Shown piece after piece: positions 41,232-51,280 of a DNA stretch of 64,000 bases; the first letter of the stretch is position 1; each line of letters opens with the position of its first letter. A model generated the notes under the pieces. The model did not search any database. It was not told the origin of the DNA and was given only the letters and a program-made list of their open reading frames with translations. This stretch comes from Myxococcus stipitatus (GTDB taxonomy: Bacteria; Myxococcota; Myxococcia; Myxococcales; Myxococcaceae): contig NZ_CP102770.1 in NCBI RefSeq assembly GCF_038561935.1, positions 1,984,001-2,048,000 on the forward strand, given 5' to 3'. The position numbers were made by a program, and so were the translations under genes.

Positions 41232-43166
41232 ATGAATGACTACCTCTCCGAGGTCTTCGGGGACGGCGGGCTCTTCGCCTCGCGGTTCCCCGGCTACGAG
41301 ATGCGCGAGGGCCAGGTGGCGCTCGCCCGCATGGTCGACGAGGCCATGCGCGGCGGGCGCCACGCCCTCGGCGAAGGTCCCTGCGGCACCGGCAAGAGCG
41401 TCGCGTACTCGGTGCCGGCCGTCTGGCACGCGCACCACGACAAGAAGCGCGTCGTCATCGCGACAGCGAACATCGCGCTGCAGGAGCAGCTCGTCCGCAA
41501 GGACCTGCCGATGCTCGCGAGCGTGCTGCCCTGGCCGTTCACGTTCGCGCTGCTGAAGGGGCGGAACAACTACCTCTGCCTCGACCGCATGGCCGAGAGC
41601 GAGGCGCGCGGCGAGCTGCGTGGCCTCTACTACGACGAACAGCAGCGGCAGGTCGACGGCGTGCTCGCCTGGGCCGAGGCGACGAAGACGGGCGACGTCT
41701 CGGAGCTGGCCTTCATCCCGCAGGCGCAAGTCTGGTCGCGTTTCTCGGTCGGCTCTGAGGAGTGCAAGGGCGACGGCTGCCCGTTCCGCGACGACTGCTT
41801 CGCCGAGCGCGCAAAGGGCATCGCGCAGGGCGCGGACATCGTCGTCACGAACTACCACATGCTGTTCGCGCACCTCGCCGTGCGTGAAGCGACGGGCCAG
41901 GACCTCGTGCTGCCCGCCTTCGACCTGCTCGTGCTCGACGAGGCGCACGAGGCCGCGGAGATCGCCCGCGAGTTCTTCGGCTTCACCCTCTCCGAGCACA
42001 CGCTCGGGCGGCTCGCGTCGGCCGCCGCCGACCTCGGGGACAAGCAGCTCGCCGGGGAGCTTCGCCAGGAGGCGCAGCGGCTCTTCACGACTCTCGCCGA
42101 CTATGCCCGCTCGTCCCGGTACAAGAAGCGGCTCAAGGCGCCTGGCTTTGCCTCGGACGCGGGCGTCCAGCGCGCCCTCGGCAAGCTCGTGGCGCTCGCC
42201 ACGGCGCGCGCCGAGGACGAGCTCGCGGACCGGAAGGAGCGCGCCACCGCCCGCAACGTGGCGAAGAACGCCGCGGTCGCGAGCGCGCGGCTCACCGAGG
42301 GACTCCTCCAGACCGACGCCGGCAAGGTCTACTGGCTCGACGTCGACAACAAGGGGCGCGCGAAGCTCCGCAGCAAGCCCATCGATGTGAGCGCGCTGCT
42401 CCGCGAGGAGCTGTTCGCGCGCTGCCCCTCGGTGTCGCTGGTGTCGGCGACGCTCACCACCTCAGGCACCTTCGACTTCGTTCGGCGCGAGGTCGGCGTG
42501 CCCGAAGGCGCGCTCGAGGTCATCGCCGAGACGCCGTTCGACTTCCAGTCGCAGGCGCTGCTCGTCGTGCCGGAGAGGCTACCGGACCCGCGCGATGCCG
42601 ACTTCGTCGACGCGGCCGCGCGCGTCTTCCAGCAGGTGGTCGACGCCTGCGACGGGCGCACGCTCGGCCTCTTCACGTCGTACCGGAACCTCAACGCCGT
42701 CCACGAGCGCATCGACGGAGGCCGCCACCGCGTGCTGCGCCAGGGCGACCTCCCGCGCGCCGAGCTCACGCGCCTCTTCAAGGAGGACACGGGCTCCATC
42801 CTGCTCGGCACCGAGAGCTTCTGGACGGGCATCGACGTCGCGGGCGAGGCGCTCACGGGGCTCGTCATCGACAAGCTGCCGTTTCCGCCGCCCGACGACC
42901 CGGTCATCGACGCCATCTGCGAGCGCGACCCGCGCGCCTTCGACAACTACCTCGTCCCGCTCGCCATCATCGCGCTGCGCCAGGGCGTCGGTCGCCTCAT
43001 CCGCTGCAAGACGGACGTCGGCGTCGCCGTCATCCTCGACAAGCGCATCGCCGAGAAGGGCTACGGCCGGAAGTTCCTCAAGAGCCTGCCGCCGATGCTC
43101 TCCACCCGGCGCGTCGAGAACATCTCCCGCTTCCTCAAGGAGGCCGCCTATGCGCGCGCGAGTTGA
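41232..43166 (+). CDS. DinG/XPD-family helicase
   Basis: The 644-residue protein has the DinG-like SF2 arrangement. Walker A is CGTGKSVAYS (residues 51-60), DEAH is in VLDEAHEAAE (about residue 235), and four Cys (YLCLDRM, then ECKGDGCPFRDDC at about 176-188) can hold a 4Fe-4S cluster. Motif VI is ALRQGVGRLIRCKTDVGVAV. The C-terminus overlaps the next helicase gene by 17 nt. It unwinds DNA 5'-3'. Confidence 0.88.
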   Translation: MNDYLSEVFGDGGLFASRFPGYEMREGQVALARMVDEAMRGGRHALGEGPCGTGKSVAYSVPAVWHAHHDKKRVVIATANIALQEQLVRKDLPMLASVLPWPFTFALLKGRNNYLCLDRMAESEARGELRGLYYDEQQRQVDGVLAWAEATKTGDVSELAFIPQAQVWSRFSVGSEECKGDGCPFRDDCFAERAKGIAQGADIVVTNYHMLFAHLAVREATGQDLVLPAFDLLVLDEAHEAAEIAREFFGFTLSEHTLGRLASAAADLGDKQLAGELRQEAQRLFTTLADYARSSRYKKRLKAPGFASDAGVQRALGKLVALATARAEDELADRKERATARNVAKNAAVASARLTEGLLQTDAGKVYWLDVDNKGRAKLRSKPIDVSALLREELFARCPSVSLVSATLTTSGTFDFVRREVGVPEGALEVIAETPFDFQSQALLVVPERLPDPRDADFVDAAARVFQQVVDACDGRTLGLFTSYRNLNAVHERIDGGRHRVLRQGDLPRAELTRLFKEDTGSILLGTESFWTGIDVAGEALTGLVIDKLPFPPPDDPVIDAICERDPRAFDNYLVPLAIIALRQGVGRLIRCKTDVGVAVILDKRIAEKGYGRKFLKSLPPMLSTRRVENISRFLKEAAYARAS

Positions 43167-44553
43167 TGCGGCGCTGACGTTGGACGTCCGAGAGGTGCCG
43201 CCGAAGGTCGTCGAGCGCCTTTGCCGGATGCTGTCCTTCCCGAACCCCGCCTACCTCGATCGCCTGCGACTCGGCCTCAACCCCGGCGCCGAGCTCGAGA
43301 CGGTGTGCTTCGTGGAGCAGCGAGCTGGCGAGCTGCGCCTCCCGCGCGGCGCCATCCATGTGCTCCGACGCGCGGCCGCGCAGGACGGGCTCATCGTCGC
43401 CTGCGACGACGCGCGCGTGCTGCCCGAGGCAAAGCTCGAACTGGCGCGAGACCTCCCGTTGCGCGACTACCAGTCGAGCGCCGTCGACAAGCTCGCCAAG
43501 GTCACGCAGGGGACGGTCGTCATCCCGTGCGGCGGCGGCAAGACACGCGTTGGCATGGGCGCGATCGCTCGCCTGCGAACCCCGACGCTCATCCTCGTCC
43601 ACACCCTCGATCTCGCCGAGCAGTGGCTTGGGGAGCTGAAGGACAAGCTCGGCCTCGACGCGGGCCTCATCGGCGACGGCGAGGAGCGCCCTGCGCCCGT
43701 GACCGTGGCGGTCATCCAGGCACTCGTGCGCTGGGATCCGGCGAAGCTCGACGCCTTCCTCTCAGGCTTCGGCCTGCTCATCCTCGACGAGGCCCACCAC
43801 GTCGCTGCGAGCACGTTTCACTCTGTCGTCGACCGCTGCCCGGCGCGCTACCGGCTCGGGCTCACCGCGACGCCGAAGCGCGAGGACGGCCTCACCGCGC
43901 TCCTCGAGCTGTTCCTTGGCGCTCCGCTCGTCACGGTCACCCACGACGAACTCGTCGCGGCGGGCGTCCTCACCGTGCCGGAGATCCACAACATCGAAAC
44001 GGACTTCACGTACCTCTACACGGCTGCGGAGGACTACGCGCCGATGCTCGCCGCCGTCGCGAGCGACGGGGCGCGCAACGCGCTCATCGTGAGGACGGTC
44101 GTCGAGGAGGCCCGCGCTGGCCACGTCTGCCTCGTGCTCTCCGGTCGCATCGACCACTGCCACGCGCTCGCCGACGCCATCGCCGCCCAGGGCGTCGCGG
44201 CTGCCGTCCTCACCGGCGAGGTGAAGCGCGCGGTCCGCAAGGAGCTGCTCGATGAGGCCCGCGCCGGGAAGCTGCCCGTCATCGTCGCCACCAGCCTCGC
44301 CGACGAGGGGCTCGACCTGCCGCGCCTCTCGCGGGTGTTCCTCGCGTACCCGGGCCGGGCACGCGGGCGCACCGTACAGCGCCTCGGTCGCCTCATGCGC
44401 CCGCACGCCGACAAGACGGACGCCGCGCTCTTCGACTTCGTCGACCGCAAGGTGCCTCTGCTACGTCGCCACCACCTCGAACGGCGGAAGCTCTACGCCG
44501 AGGTCCTGGGCGTGCCCGCGTCGAAGCTCGGCACGCGCAAGGGAGCCGCATGA
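43150..44553 (+). CDS. XPB/RAD25-like SF2 helicase
   Basis: The 467-residue protein starts at ATG 43150 inside the end of the DinG-like gene. Residues 90-130 have LRDYQSSAVDKLA and Walker A IPCGGGKTRVGM. DEAH is in LLILDEAHHVAAST, motif III in RLGLTATPKRED, and motif VI in GRTVQRLGRLMRP. It resembles archaeal/bacterial XPB. Pairing with an XPD-like helicase in one phage operon suggests a joint role in fork or transcription-bubble opening. Confidence 0.87.
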   Translation: MRARVDAALTLDVREVPPKVVERLCRMLSFPNPAYLDRLRLGLNPGAELETVCFVEQRAGELRLPRGAIHVLRRAAAQDGLIVACDDARVLPEAKLELARDLPLRDYQSSAVDKLAKVTQGTVVIPCGGGKTRVGMGAIARLRTPTLILVHTLDLAEQWLGELKDKLGLDAGLIGDGEERPAPVTVAVIQALVRWDPAKLDAFLSGFGLLILDEAHHVAASTFHSVVDRCPARYRLGLTATPKREDGLTALLELFLGAPLVTVTHDELVAAGVLTVPEIHNIETDFTYLYTAAEDYAPMLAAVASDGARNALIVRTVVEEARAGHVCLVLSGRIDHCHALADAIAAQGVAAAVLTGEVKRAVRKELLDEARAGKLPVIVATSLADEGLDLPRLSRVFLAYPGRARGRTVQRLGRLMRPHADKTDAALFDFVDRKVPLLRRHHLERRKLYAEVLGVPASKLGTRKGAA

Positions 44554-47500
44554 GCGCGCTCGCTCCCGACGAGAGCAGCATCAGGTCGACCTGGCGCTGG
44601 CTCGCACACGGCGTACACGGCGTGTCCGAGGTGCGGGTCATCCGGCCTGCGGGCGGCATCATCGGCATCGGCTTCTTCGACGACGAGGACGCCTTCGTCC
44701 GCGAGTGCGTGCGCACCAACGCGGCCGGCAACGTCTACGTCGGCATCCAGCCACGCCCGAGGCGCCTCTTCGACGCGGCGCCGAACGTCGTGCGCCCGCT
44801 CAAGACCGGCGCCGGCCGCAAGGACATCGAGGTCATCACCGCGACGGTCATCGACCTCGATCCGGTGCGCCCGAAGGACACCGCCAGCACCGACGCCGAG
44901 CTCGCGCTGGCGATGGCGGCCGCCGAGCAGGCCTCGACGTGGTGCGAGGGCGAGGGGCTCGTGCGGGCCCCGCCTGATGATGAGCGGCAACGGCGCACAG
45001 CTCTGGTTCGCGCTGCCGGCCACCGCGCTCGAGGGCGACCGCCGCGACCGGCTCCAGGCGGGGCTCAAGGCGTTCGAGGCGACGGTTCGCGAGCGCGTGC
45101 AGAGCGACGCCGTCCACGTCGACTCCATCCACGACGTCGCCCGCATCATCAAGGTCATCGGCACCGTGAGCCACAAGGGCGACGGTCTGGGCGATCGTCC
45201 CCACCGCGTCAGCGCAGGCCTCTCCGGTTTCGAGCGCGTCGCAGACGCCGCCCTCCTCGCCCGCCTCGACGTCGACCCCGCGCCCGAGCTGCCGGTCGCC
45301 GCAGCCCGCCTGACGCTCCCGGTGTTTGGGAACGCGCCGGCACCGGGCTCCGCGAAGGCAAAGCGCACGCCGGAGGGCGAGTACGACTGGGAGCACCCGG
45401 TCGAGATGTGCGGCCCGGTCCAGCGCCTCTGGGAGCAGGGCGCCGAGGACCGGAGCGTCGCCATCTTCAACATGGTGCGCTTCTTCGCGCACAAGGGGCT
45501 GGGCCTCGACGAGATCACCGAGCTGGTCCTCGAGTACGACCGGCGAGGCCTGGGCAAGCTGCGCGGCCGCGACGGTGTCGCGTACATCAAGAAGGCGCAC
45601 GAGAAGGTGCTTGCGACCGCTCGCGAGGACGGCTCGATCGCCCCGCCGTGCCATTCGCTCCAGAACCTCGGCTACTGCCGCGTGAACCGCGAGCCGACCT
45701 CGCGGTGCGAGCTCTACGACGTCGTCTTCGACATCGAGAAGGCCATCGAGGCTGTCCCGAGCGACACGCCCGCGCGCGAGCTCGAGTACCGCCTGAAGCC
45801 CATCCTCGACGCCATCGCGCACCGCGATCCATCCGTGCAGAGCAAGTACCTCGGCGTCGTCGAGAAGCGCTTCGGGCTCAAGGCCAAGGACCTGCGCAAG
45901 GCTGTCGCCCGCGTGGCTACCGCGCCGGCGCGCGACGACGATGAGCGCGCCGAGCCCGAGAGCAGCGACGAGGAGATGGAGGGCGCGATCTTCGAGGACG
46001 CGTCCTGCTACTACTGCATGACCGCGCGCGGCGAGACCAAGGTCATCTCGTCGTTCACCATCGAGCCGACGATGCGTGTCGTCACCGAGGACGGCGAGCT
46101 CATTCTCGGCGACGCGCTCACAGACAAGGGCGGCAAGGTGCAGGACCTGCGGCTGCCGCTCACGGCCTTTCACAGCAAGCGGGACCTGATTCGTCAGCTC
46201 CCGTCCGCCGACCTGCAGTGGACCGGCAGCGACAACAACGTCCAGGGGCTCCTGCGCATCCTCGCGCGCCGGCCGGTGCCGCGTCGCCCGGGGTCGAACA
46301 TGCTGGGCGAGTACAAGAAGGGCGAGCACCACGTCTGGCTCGGCCCCGGCTGCGCTATCGGCAAGGACGGCTTCCTCGAGCCGTCGCCGGTCATCTACGT
46401 CCCGAGCGGCGCGTCGCTCGACAAGCGCGTCTCCTACGTGAAGACCGACGATGACACGTTCCTCGAGGTCGCCGCCGTCGTCTTTCGCTGCCTGCCGCAG
46501 GTGAACAAACCCGAGGTCATCCTCCCGGTGCTCGGCTGGTTCTTCGCGACGCCGATGAAGGCGAGCTTCATGAAGGCGGTGGGCGCGTTCCCGACGCTCT
46601 TCGTGTGGGGCACGCAGGGCTCGGGCAAGTCGAGCCTCTGCATCGACATCATGTGGCCGCTGTTCGGCATCCGCGACGCCGAGCCCTACAGCGCAACGGA
46701 GACCGAGTTCGCGCTGCTGAAGCTGCTGACGTCGACGCGCTCGGTGCCGGTCTTCATCGATGAGTACAAGCCCTACGACATGCAGCGGCAGCGGCTCAAC
46801 ACGCTGCACCGCTACCTGCGCCGCCTCTACCGAGGCGAGACCGAGGAGCGCGGGCGCCCCGATCTCAAGGTGAATAGCTACCACCTGCAGGCGCCCGTCT
46901 GCGTCGCTGGCGAGACGCGCCCCACGGAGGCCGCGCTGCTCGAGCGCATCATCACGGCGAACCCGGAGAAGACCACGCTCGACGAGCAGACCGGGTACAA
47001 GCAGGCCTATCGCGAGCTGCGCTCGGTGGACCTCGTGCTCTTCGCGCCGAGGTACATCCAGTTCTGCCTAGGGCGCGACTTCGACGCTGACCTGGCGGTC
47101 GCGCGCGGCGTCGCCAAGGCGCTGCTCGACGGACGCAAGGTGCCCGTGCGTATCGTGGAGAACCTCACCGCTATGCTGCTCGGCGTGCATCTCTTTGAGG
47201 AGTTCGCCAAACACTGCGGCTGCGAGCTGCCCGACGACCTCGGCGTCGAGGCCGCCGTGAACGCGGTGCTCGACGACGTCCTCGAGACCGATCACGGCGT
47301 GAAGAACGCGCTCGACCACTTCCTCGAGATGCTGGGCGTGATGGCCGTCCAGGGGCACCTCAAGCACCGCGTCCACTACGTGTTCGACGCGGGGAACCTC
47401 GCCATCCACCTCGAGAGCGCGTACGACGCGTTCCGCGCCCACTGCAAGCGCATCGACTACGAGGGCGAGGTCGTCGACCTGAAGGCGCTGCGACGCCTCA

Positions 47501-47709
47501 TCCTCGAGAACAAGAAGCAAGATGGCTTCGTCCTGGCCGAGAGCGAGCGCGTGCTGTTCGACGGCCACGAGGGGCGCCGTCGGGCGGTGCTCGTCGACCT
47601 CGCGAAGACCAAGGTCGTCACGGCCGACGACTTCCCGACGCCCGACGAAGGGGGCGGTGGCCTCCGCGAGGCCTTCAAGTCCCGCCACGGCTGGCGCGAC
47701 GACTCGTAG
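44550..47709 (+). pseudogene. Primase-helicase with a frame break near 44,965
   Basis: The N-terminal part (44550-44964) has AEP-primase features, including VITATVIDLDPVRPKD (metal-binding DxD). The rest reads in another frame from about 44,972 with LMMSGNGAQLWFALPATALE, which continues the same domain. Removing one base in the GGGCCCC run (44965-44971) would join them. The C-terminal half has a helicase-type ATPase, WGTQGSGKSSLCIDIMW and VPVFIDEYKPYDM. The whole would be about 1,053 residues. It is either a sequencing error, a true mutation or a +1 shift. Confidence 0.85.
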
Positions 47710-48901
47710 CCGGGGTCTTCACGGCCTCGGCCTCCCCGGGCGCACCGAGGCGGCGGCAGTCGCGGAGGAGGGTGGCGGCGTTCTGCAGGCCCTCCTCCTG
47801 CTTCTTCGTCGCCTTGCCCTTCGTGCCGTCCTTCTTCGTCGTCGTGGTCGTGGCCACGAACTCGAGCTGCGCGAGCGACTCGTCGAGCTCGATGTTCTCG
47901 GGCGGGATGCCGAGGCGGACGAGGCCTTCGCCGCGCTGCACGCGGAGCAGGGCCTTGCGCTCCTCCTCGCCGAGCCCGGGGACGTCGAACTTCCCGAGGT
48001 CCGCGCGCAGGTCGTGGAGCGCCGGGTCCTTGTCGCTGCCGTCACGCAGGCGCGACTTGTCGATCCACCCGTCGTCCTTGCCGTTCCTGCGGGCCGCCGC
48101 GAGCAGCAGCAGGCGTAGGAACTTCAGGTCGCTCTTGCGGAAACCGCCGAAGTCGTGGCCGTTGATCTCCACGACGTGGCGATCGCCCGGACGCGTCGCG
48201 AGCCGGAGCCGCACGTAGTCGAGGTCGAGCATCGGGTCTTCGATGACCCGCGTGCGGTACTCAGGCGTCAGTTCCTCGAGCGCGCGGGCCAGGTCCATGC
48301 CTCCGCGCGCGTCGAGGGCGAGCTCGAAGGGGACGATCCTATCGACGGCGGTGAGCGCCGTCGGGGGCTTCTTCGCCACCAGGACGATCATCCCGTCGAC
48401 GCCCAACTCGGCGCGCGTGCCCCGGCAGAGCTGCTCGAAGCCGAGCTTCGGCGCGCGCAGCCAGACGACGGCCACGTTGAGCCCTCGCCGGCGAACGAGA
48501 CCGACGCCGAGGAACGGCTTGGGCACCTTGCCCGTGAGCAGGGTGAGGCCGTTCCGGGCCGCGAGCTTCGCAAAGACGTCCTTCGCGCGGCACCGCAGCC
48601 CCTCGACCTCGGTGCGCTCGACCCACTTCCAGCCCGGCCAGCAGGGCGGTTCCTCGGGGCACGCCACCCCGACGAGCTTCTCCGAGGCGCGGAGGTTGTA
48701 GTTCAGGTTCGGCAGGCAGCCGCGCTCGCAGTCGGGCGGCTCGTAGTCGTCGTCCTTGCCGTACTCGAGGACGCGCTCGCGGACGCAGAGCACCGGCTCC
48801 GCGCCTGCGGCCATGACCTCGGCGTACGAGACGCGCGCGTCGTCACTGCGCCGCAGCTTCGAAAGCAGCAGCGTCCAGGGGAGAACGTCGTCCGCTGGCA
48901 T
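47675..48901 (-). CDS. Unknown protein of the repressor operon (408 aa)
   Basis: The start is ATG 48901, inside the end of the upstream gene, with AAGGAG 10 nt before it. The product starts MPADDVLPWTLLLSKLRRSD. It has a Cys pattern CVRERVL...CERGCLPN...CPEEPPCWPG in the first 90 residues, then LLTGKVPKPFLGVGLVRRRG. The end is Lys/Thr-rich. It converges with the primase-helicase gene, overlapping it by 35 nt. No family is recognised. It may be an effector controlled by the XRE/ImmA pair. Confidence 0.72.
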   Translation of the reverse strand: MPADDVLPWTLLLSKLRRSDDARVSYAEVMAAGAEPVLCVRERVLEYGKDDDYEPPDCERGCLPNLNYNLRASEKLVGVACPEEPPCWPGWKWVERTEVEGLRCRAKDVFAKLAARNGLTLLTGKVPKPFLGVGLVRRRGLNVAVVWLRAPKLGFEQLCRGTRAELGVDGMIVLVAKKPPTALTAVDRIVPFELALDARGGMDLARALEELTPEYRTRVIEDPMLDLDYVRLRLATRPGDRHVVEINGHDFGGFRKSDLKFLRLLLLAAARRNGKDDGWIDKSRLRDGSDKDPALHDLRADLGKFDVPGLGEEERKALLRVQRGEGLVRLGIPPENIELDESLAQLEFVATTTTTKKDGTKGKATKKQEEGLQNAATLLRDCRRLGAPGEAEAVKTPATSRRASRGGT

Positions 48902-50036
48902 CGATGCCCCACTCCTTCAGGTAGCGACGGATGACGCGGTCGCGCTCCGTGTCGTTCAGGTTCGAGCTGTTCGGGTTGAAGAGGCTGACCGTGCGGTACT
49001 TCTGACGGCCCTTGCCCTCGAAGCGGAACTGCAGCCGGACGCCGTGGATCTCGTCGCTCGCGAGGCTCACGCCGTGCTCCTCGAGGAGCGAGCGCACGTC
49101 CGGCACGCTGAAGCCCGCCTTCATCTCCACTGTTACGCGCTTGACGTCGCGACTCGCCGGCTTCGCGACCACGCGCACGATTGAGACTTCCTCGATCTTG
49201 TCGAAGCCGCGCACCGGGAAGTCGAAGTCGTCGTCGCGCAGCGGGTCGAACGAGAACTTCGGGCTATTGGTCGTGTCCTCGAAATAGCCTGCGTCGCCGA
49301 TGAAGAGCTGGGCGAACAGGTCGCGCAGCTTCTCGCGCTCGGCCACGCGCGGCGCCTTCACAAGGAGCGTCGACGTCTCGAACTGGAAGACAGCCGCGAG
49401 CCGCACAACAGGCCGCTGCCAGTCCGGCTCCACCACGCCCTTGTTGGTGAAGCGATCGAACGGGGCGACCTCGTCCTCGTGGTAGATGAAGAGCGCGAAC
49501 TTCTCGTCGTTGGCGAAGTCCTCGACCTGGCAGCGTGCGCCGAACGCGGTCTCGCGGAAGTGGCTCGCCATCGCCGCCTTCATGGCGGCCTTGGCCTGGG
49601 CGGTGGGCTTTAGCGACACCGGGTAGCCCCCGTGGAACTCGGTGAGGTGCTCCATCATGTCGAGGACGTGGGCCTGGTGCGCCTCGAGGAACCGCTGCTC
49701 GTCAGCCACGAACAGGCGAACCGCGAGGTCCTGCGCCGACCACGCGCGGCTGTCCTCGACGAGGTGGGCGTGCCCGTTGGTCCAGACCTGCACCGCGAGC
49801 CGCTCGAGGTAGGGGCGCGCGTGTGGCCCGCACAGGTCGTTGACCGGCAGGAGCTTCGTCTCGAGCGCCACCCGCTCGGCCTCGGGGAGCGCCTTCCACG
49901 CCCGATAGACCTGCTCGCCCACCGCCCCCTCGCCATCGAGCACGAGCTCGACAGCGGCCCATTCGAGCAGCACCTCGAGGGCGTCGGGGGTGAGGTGGCG
50001 GAAGAAGGACTTCGGGTTCCATTCGCGGTTGGCCAT
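48843..50036 (-). CDS. Unknown protein of the repressor operon (397 aa)
   Basis: I chose ATG 50036 since TGGAG precedes it and an operator lies just upstream. The product starts MANREWNPKSFFRHLTPDAL and is helical over its first 140 residues (LEVLLEWAAVELVLDGEGAV). The middle has beta strands with EDFANDEKFALFIYHEDEVA, and the C-terminal part has VKRVTVEMKAGFSVPDVRSL and SVSLFNPNSSNLN-like features. No family is recognised. It forms a pair with the next gene through a 59-nt overlap. Confidence 0.72.
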   Translation of the reverse strand: MANREWNPKSFFRHLTPDALEVLLEWAAVELVLDGEGAVGEQVYRAWKALPEAERVALETKLLPVNDLCGPHARPYLERLAVQVWTNGHAHLVEDSRAWSAQDLAVRLFVADEQRFLEAHQAHVLDMMEHLTEFHGGYPVSLKPTAQAKAAMKAAMASHFRETAFGARCQVEDFANDEKFALFIYHEDEVAPFDRFTNKGVVEPDWQRPVVRLAAVFQFETSTLLVKAPRVAEREKLRDLFAQLFIGDAGYFEDTTNSPKFSFDPLRDDDFDFPVRGFDKIEEVSIVRVVAKPASRDVKRVTVEMKAGFSVPDVRSLLEEHGVSLASDEIHGVRLQFRFEGKGRQKYRTVSLFNPNSSNLNDTERDRVIRRYLKEWGIDASGRRSPLDAAAFEAAAQ

Positions 50037-50055
50037 GCGTTCTCCAGATGGGTGG

Positions 50056-50070
50056 CTGTTGCCTAAACAG
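50056..50070 (-). promoter_or_regulatory. Operator palindrome of the XRE regulator (copy 1)
   Basis: CTGTTGCCTAAACAG is a palindrome with CTGTT/AACAG arms and a 5-nt centre. It lies between ImmA/IrrE and the 397-residue gene. The same core recurs at 51179. Confidence 0.65.
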
Positions 50071-50108
50071 GGGACATCGAGAGCGAACGAAACCGCTCCC
50101 CCCACACT

Positions 50109-50792
50109 TCAGAAGAGCCGTCCTTGCGCGCCGTCGACGACGAGCTTCAGGGTCTCCAGGCGGATCTGCATCGCCTGGTTCGACACGTTGGTGAAGCCGC
50201 CGTTTGCGATGACCTCGGACGCGAAGTCTCGCAGCTCGGAGATGCGCTCGCCGGCCTGCTTGCGGGCGAGGAGGTTGCCGATGGCGAGCGGCCCGCCGCT
50301 CACGTGCTTCACCGCCGCGCGTACGTCGCTCGCGGGCATGAGCAGGAACGCCGAGAACTTGTCGGCCTGGATCTCAGCCGGGTCGCGCTGGCCGTCGCGG
50401 CAGACGATGGCGGCCGTCGCCTTGGCGCCCGGCTCGCGCGAGAACAGCGGGAACGTGACCGTGTCCATCTCGCGGAGCGGGCGGTGGAGCTGCCAGTGGC
50501 CGAGCTCGTGACTGAGGGTGAAGCAGTAGCGGCCCTCCTTGCCCTCAAGCGACGAGTCGATGACCACCAGCGCGTCGTCGAGCCACGTCGCGCCGAGCAC
50601 GTCGGGCTTGCCGAGCTTCGTGCGGAGGTCGCCCATCTCGAGGGTGAGCCCGAGGACACCCTCGGCGAGCGCGTCGACCGGGATTGGCGGGCGAGGCGCC
50701 TCGCCTTTCCACTTGGCGTACCGGCGCAGCAACTCCTGAGCGGCGCTCTCGATCTGCACGTCCGAGAGGAACGGGACGTTGGTCGACATCAC
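50109..50792 (-). CDS. ImmA/IrrE-family metallopeptidase
   Basis: The 227-residue protein has HELGH at residues 95-99 in FTLSHELGHWQLHRP and a later DPAEIQADKFSAFLLMPASD with the third ligand region, the ImmA/IrrE signature. These peptidases cleave a partner XRE repressor upon a signal such as DNA damage. It overlaps the XRE gene by 4 nt. It likely triggers induction of this phage. Confidence 0.9.
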   Translation of the reverse strand: MMSTNVPFLSDVQIESAAQELLRRYAKWKGEAPRPPIPVDALAEGVLGLTLEMGDLRTKLGKPDVLGATWLDDALVVIDSSLEGKEGRYCFTLSHELGHWQLHRPLREMDTVTFPLFSREPGAKATAAIVCRDGQRDPAEIQADKFSAFLLMPASDVRAAVKHVSGGPLAIGNLLARKQAGERISELRDFASEVIANGGFTNVSNQAMQIRLETLKLVVDGAQGRLF

Positions 50793-51139
50793 CGTTTCCC
50801 CTTCTTCTGCTGTGCGTCGAGGAGCTTCATCAGGTCCGCGCCGGAGAGGTTCTTCTCGCCGACGGTGCGCAGGAACTCCGGCATCGTGGGGTCAGCCTTG
50901 ATGACCTTCTCGACGTCCTCGGACACGCGGCCCGCGAGCGTCATCAGCTCGTCGAAGTCGTCGTTCAGCAGCGTCGCCAGCTTGCGGATGACGTCCTCGG
51001 CTGGCTGGCTCTTCTCCTCCATCGTCTCGATGCGCGACAGGTACGTGGGCGAGATGCCGACCTTTGTGGCTGTCTCGCGGAGACCAAGCTTCAGCTCAGT
51101 CCTCTTGCGGCGGAGGCGTTCTCCAAAGCGTTCCTTCAC
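50789..51139 (-). CDS. XRE-family repressor
   Basis: The 116-residue protein starts MKERFGERLRRKRTELKLGL, followed by RETATKVGISPTYLSRIETM as helix-turn-helix (about residues 20-40). The C-terminal part KNLSGADLMKLLDAQQKKGK may be the cleavage or dimer segment. It heads the ImmA operon. Operators at 50056 and 51179 flank the operon, fitting autoregulation. Confidence 0.88.
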   Translation of the reverse strand: MKERFGERLRRKRTELKLGLRETATKVGISPTYLSRIETMEEKSQPAEDVIRKLATLLNDDFDELMTLAGRVSEDVEKVIKADPTMPEFLRTVGEKNLSGADLMKLLDAQQKKGKR

Positions 51140-51178
51140 GTGTCCTCGCTCAGCACCTCAGCAGTAGGGCCTGATGTA

Positions 51179-51192
51179 CTGTTGCCTAAATA
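51179..51192. promoter_or_regulatory. Operator of the XRE regulator (copy 2)
   Basis: CTGTTGCCTAAATA shares 12 of 14 bases with the operator at 50056. It lies 40 nt upstream of the XRE start, within the divergent control region. Confidence 0.6.
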
Positions 51193-51244
51193 CTAGACGG
51201 GTAGGGGCAGTCAAGGGGGCAAGCGTTCGCTGGACGATCTTTCT

Positions 51245-51276
51245 GTCCCACCGCACGCGCCGGGCCCGCGTTTCCC
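51245..51276 (+). promoter_or_regulatory. Phage-type promoter element, copy I (recombinase cassette)
   Basis: On the plus strand GTCCC, 21 nt, TTTCCC, then ACCC and a GTG at 51281. It is the only plus-strand copy and leads to the serine recombinase cassette. Confidence 0.7.
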
Positions 51277-51280
51277 ACCC

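Noticed and set aside
44550-45944. A 464-residue protein reading on in the first frame past the primase break
   Set aside because: After residue 140 the composition becomes Arg/Pro-rich and unlike protein, while the other frame has primase and helicase motifs.
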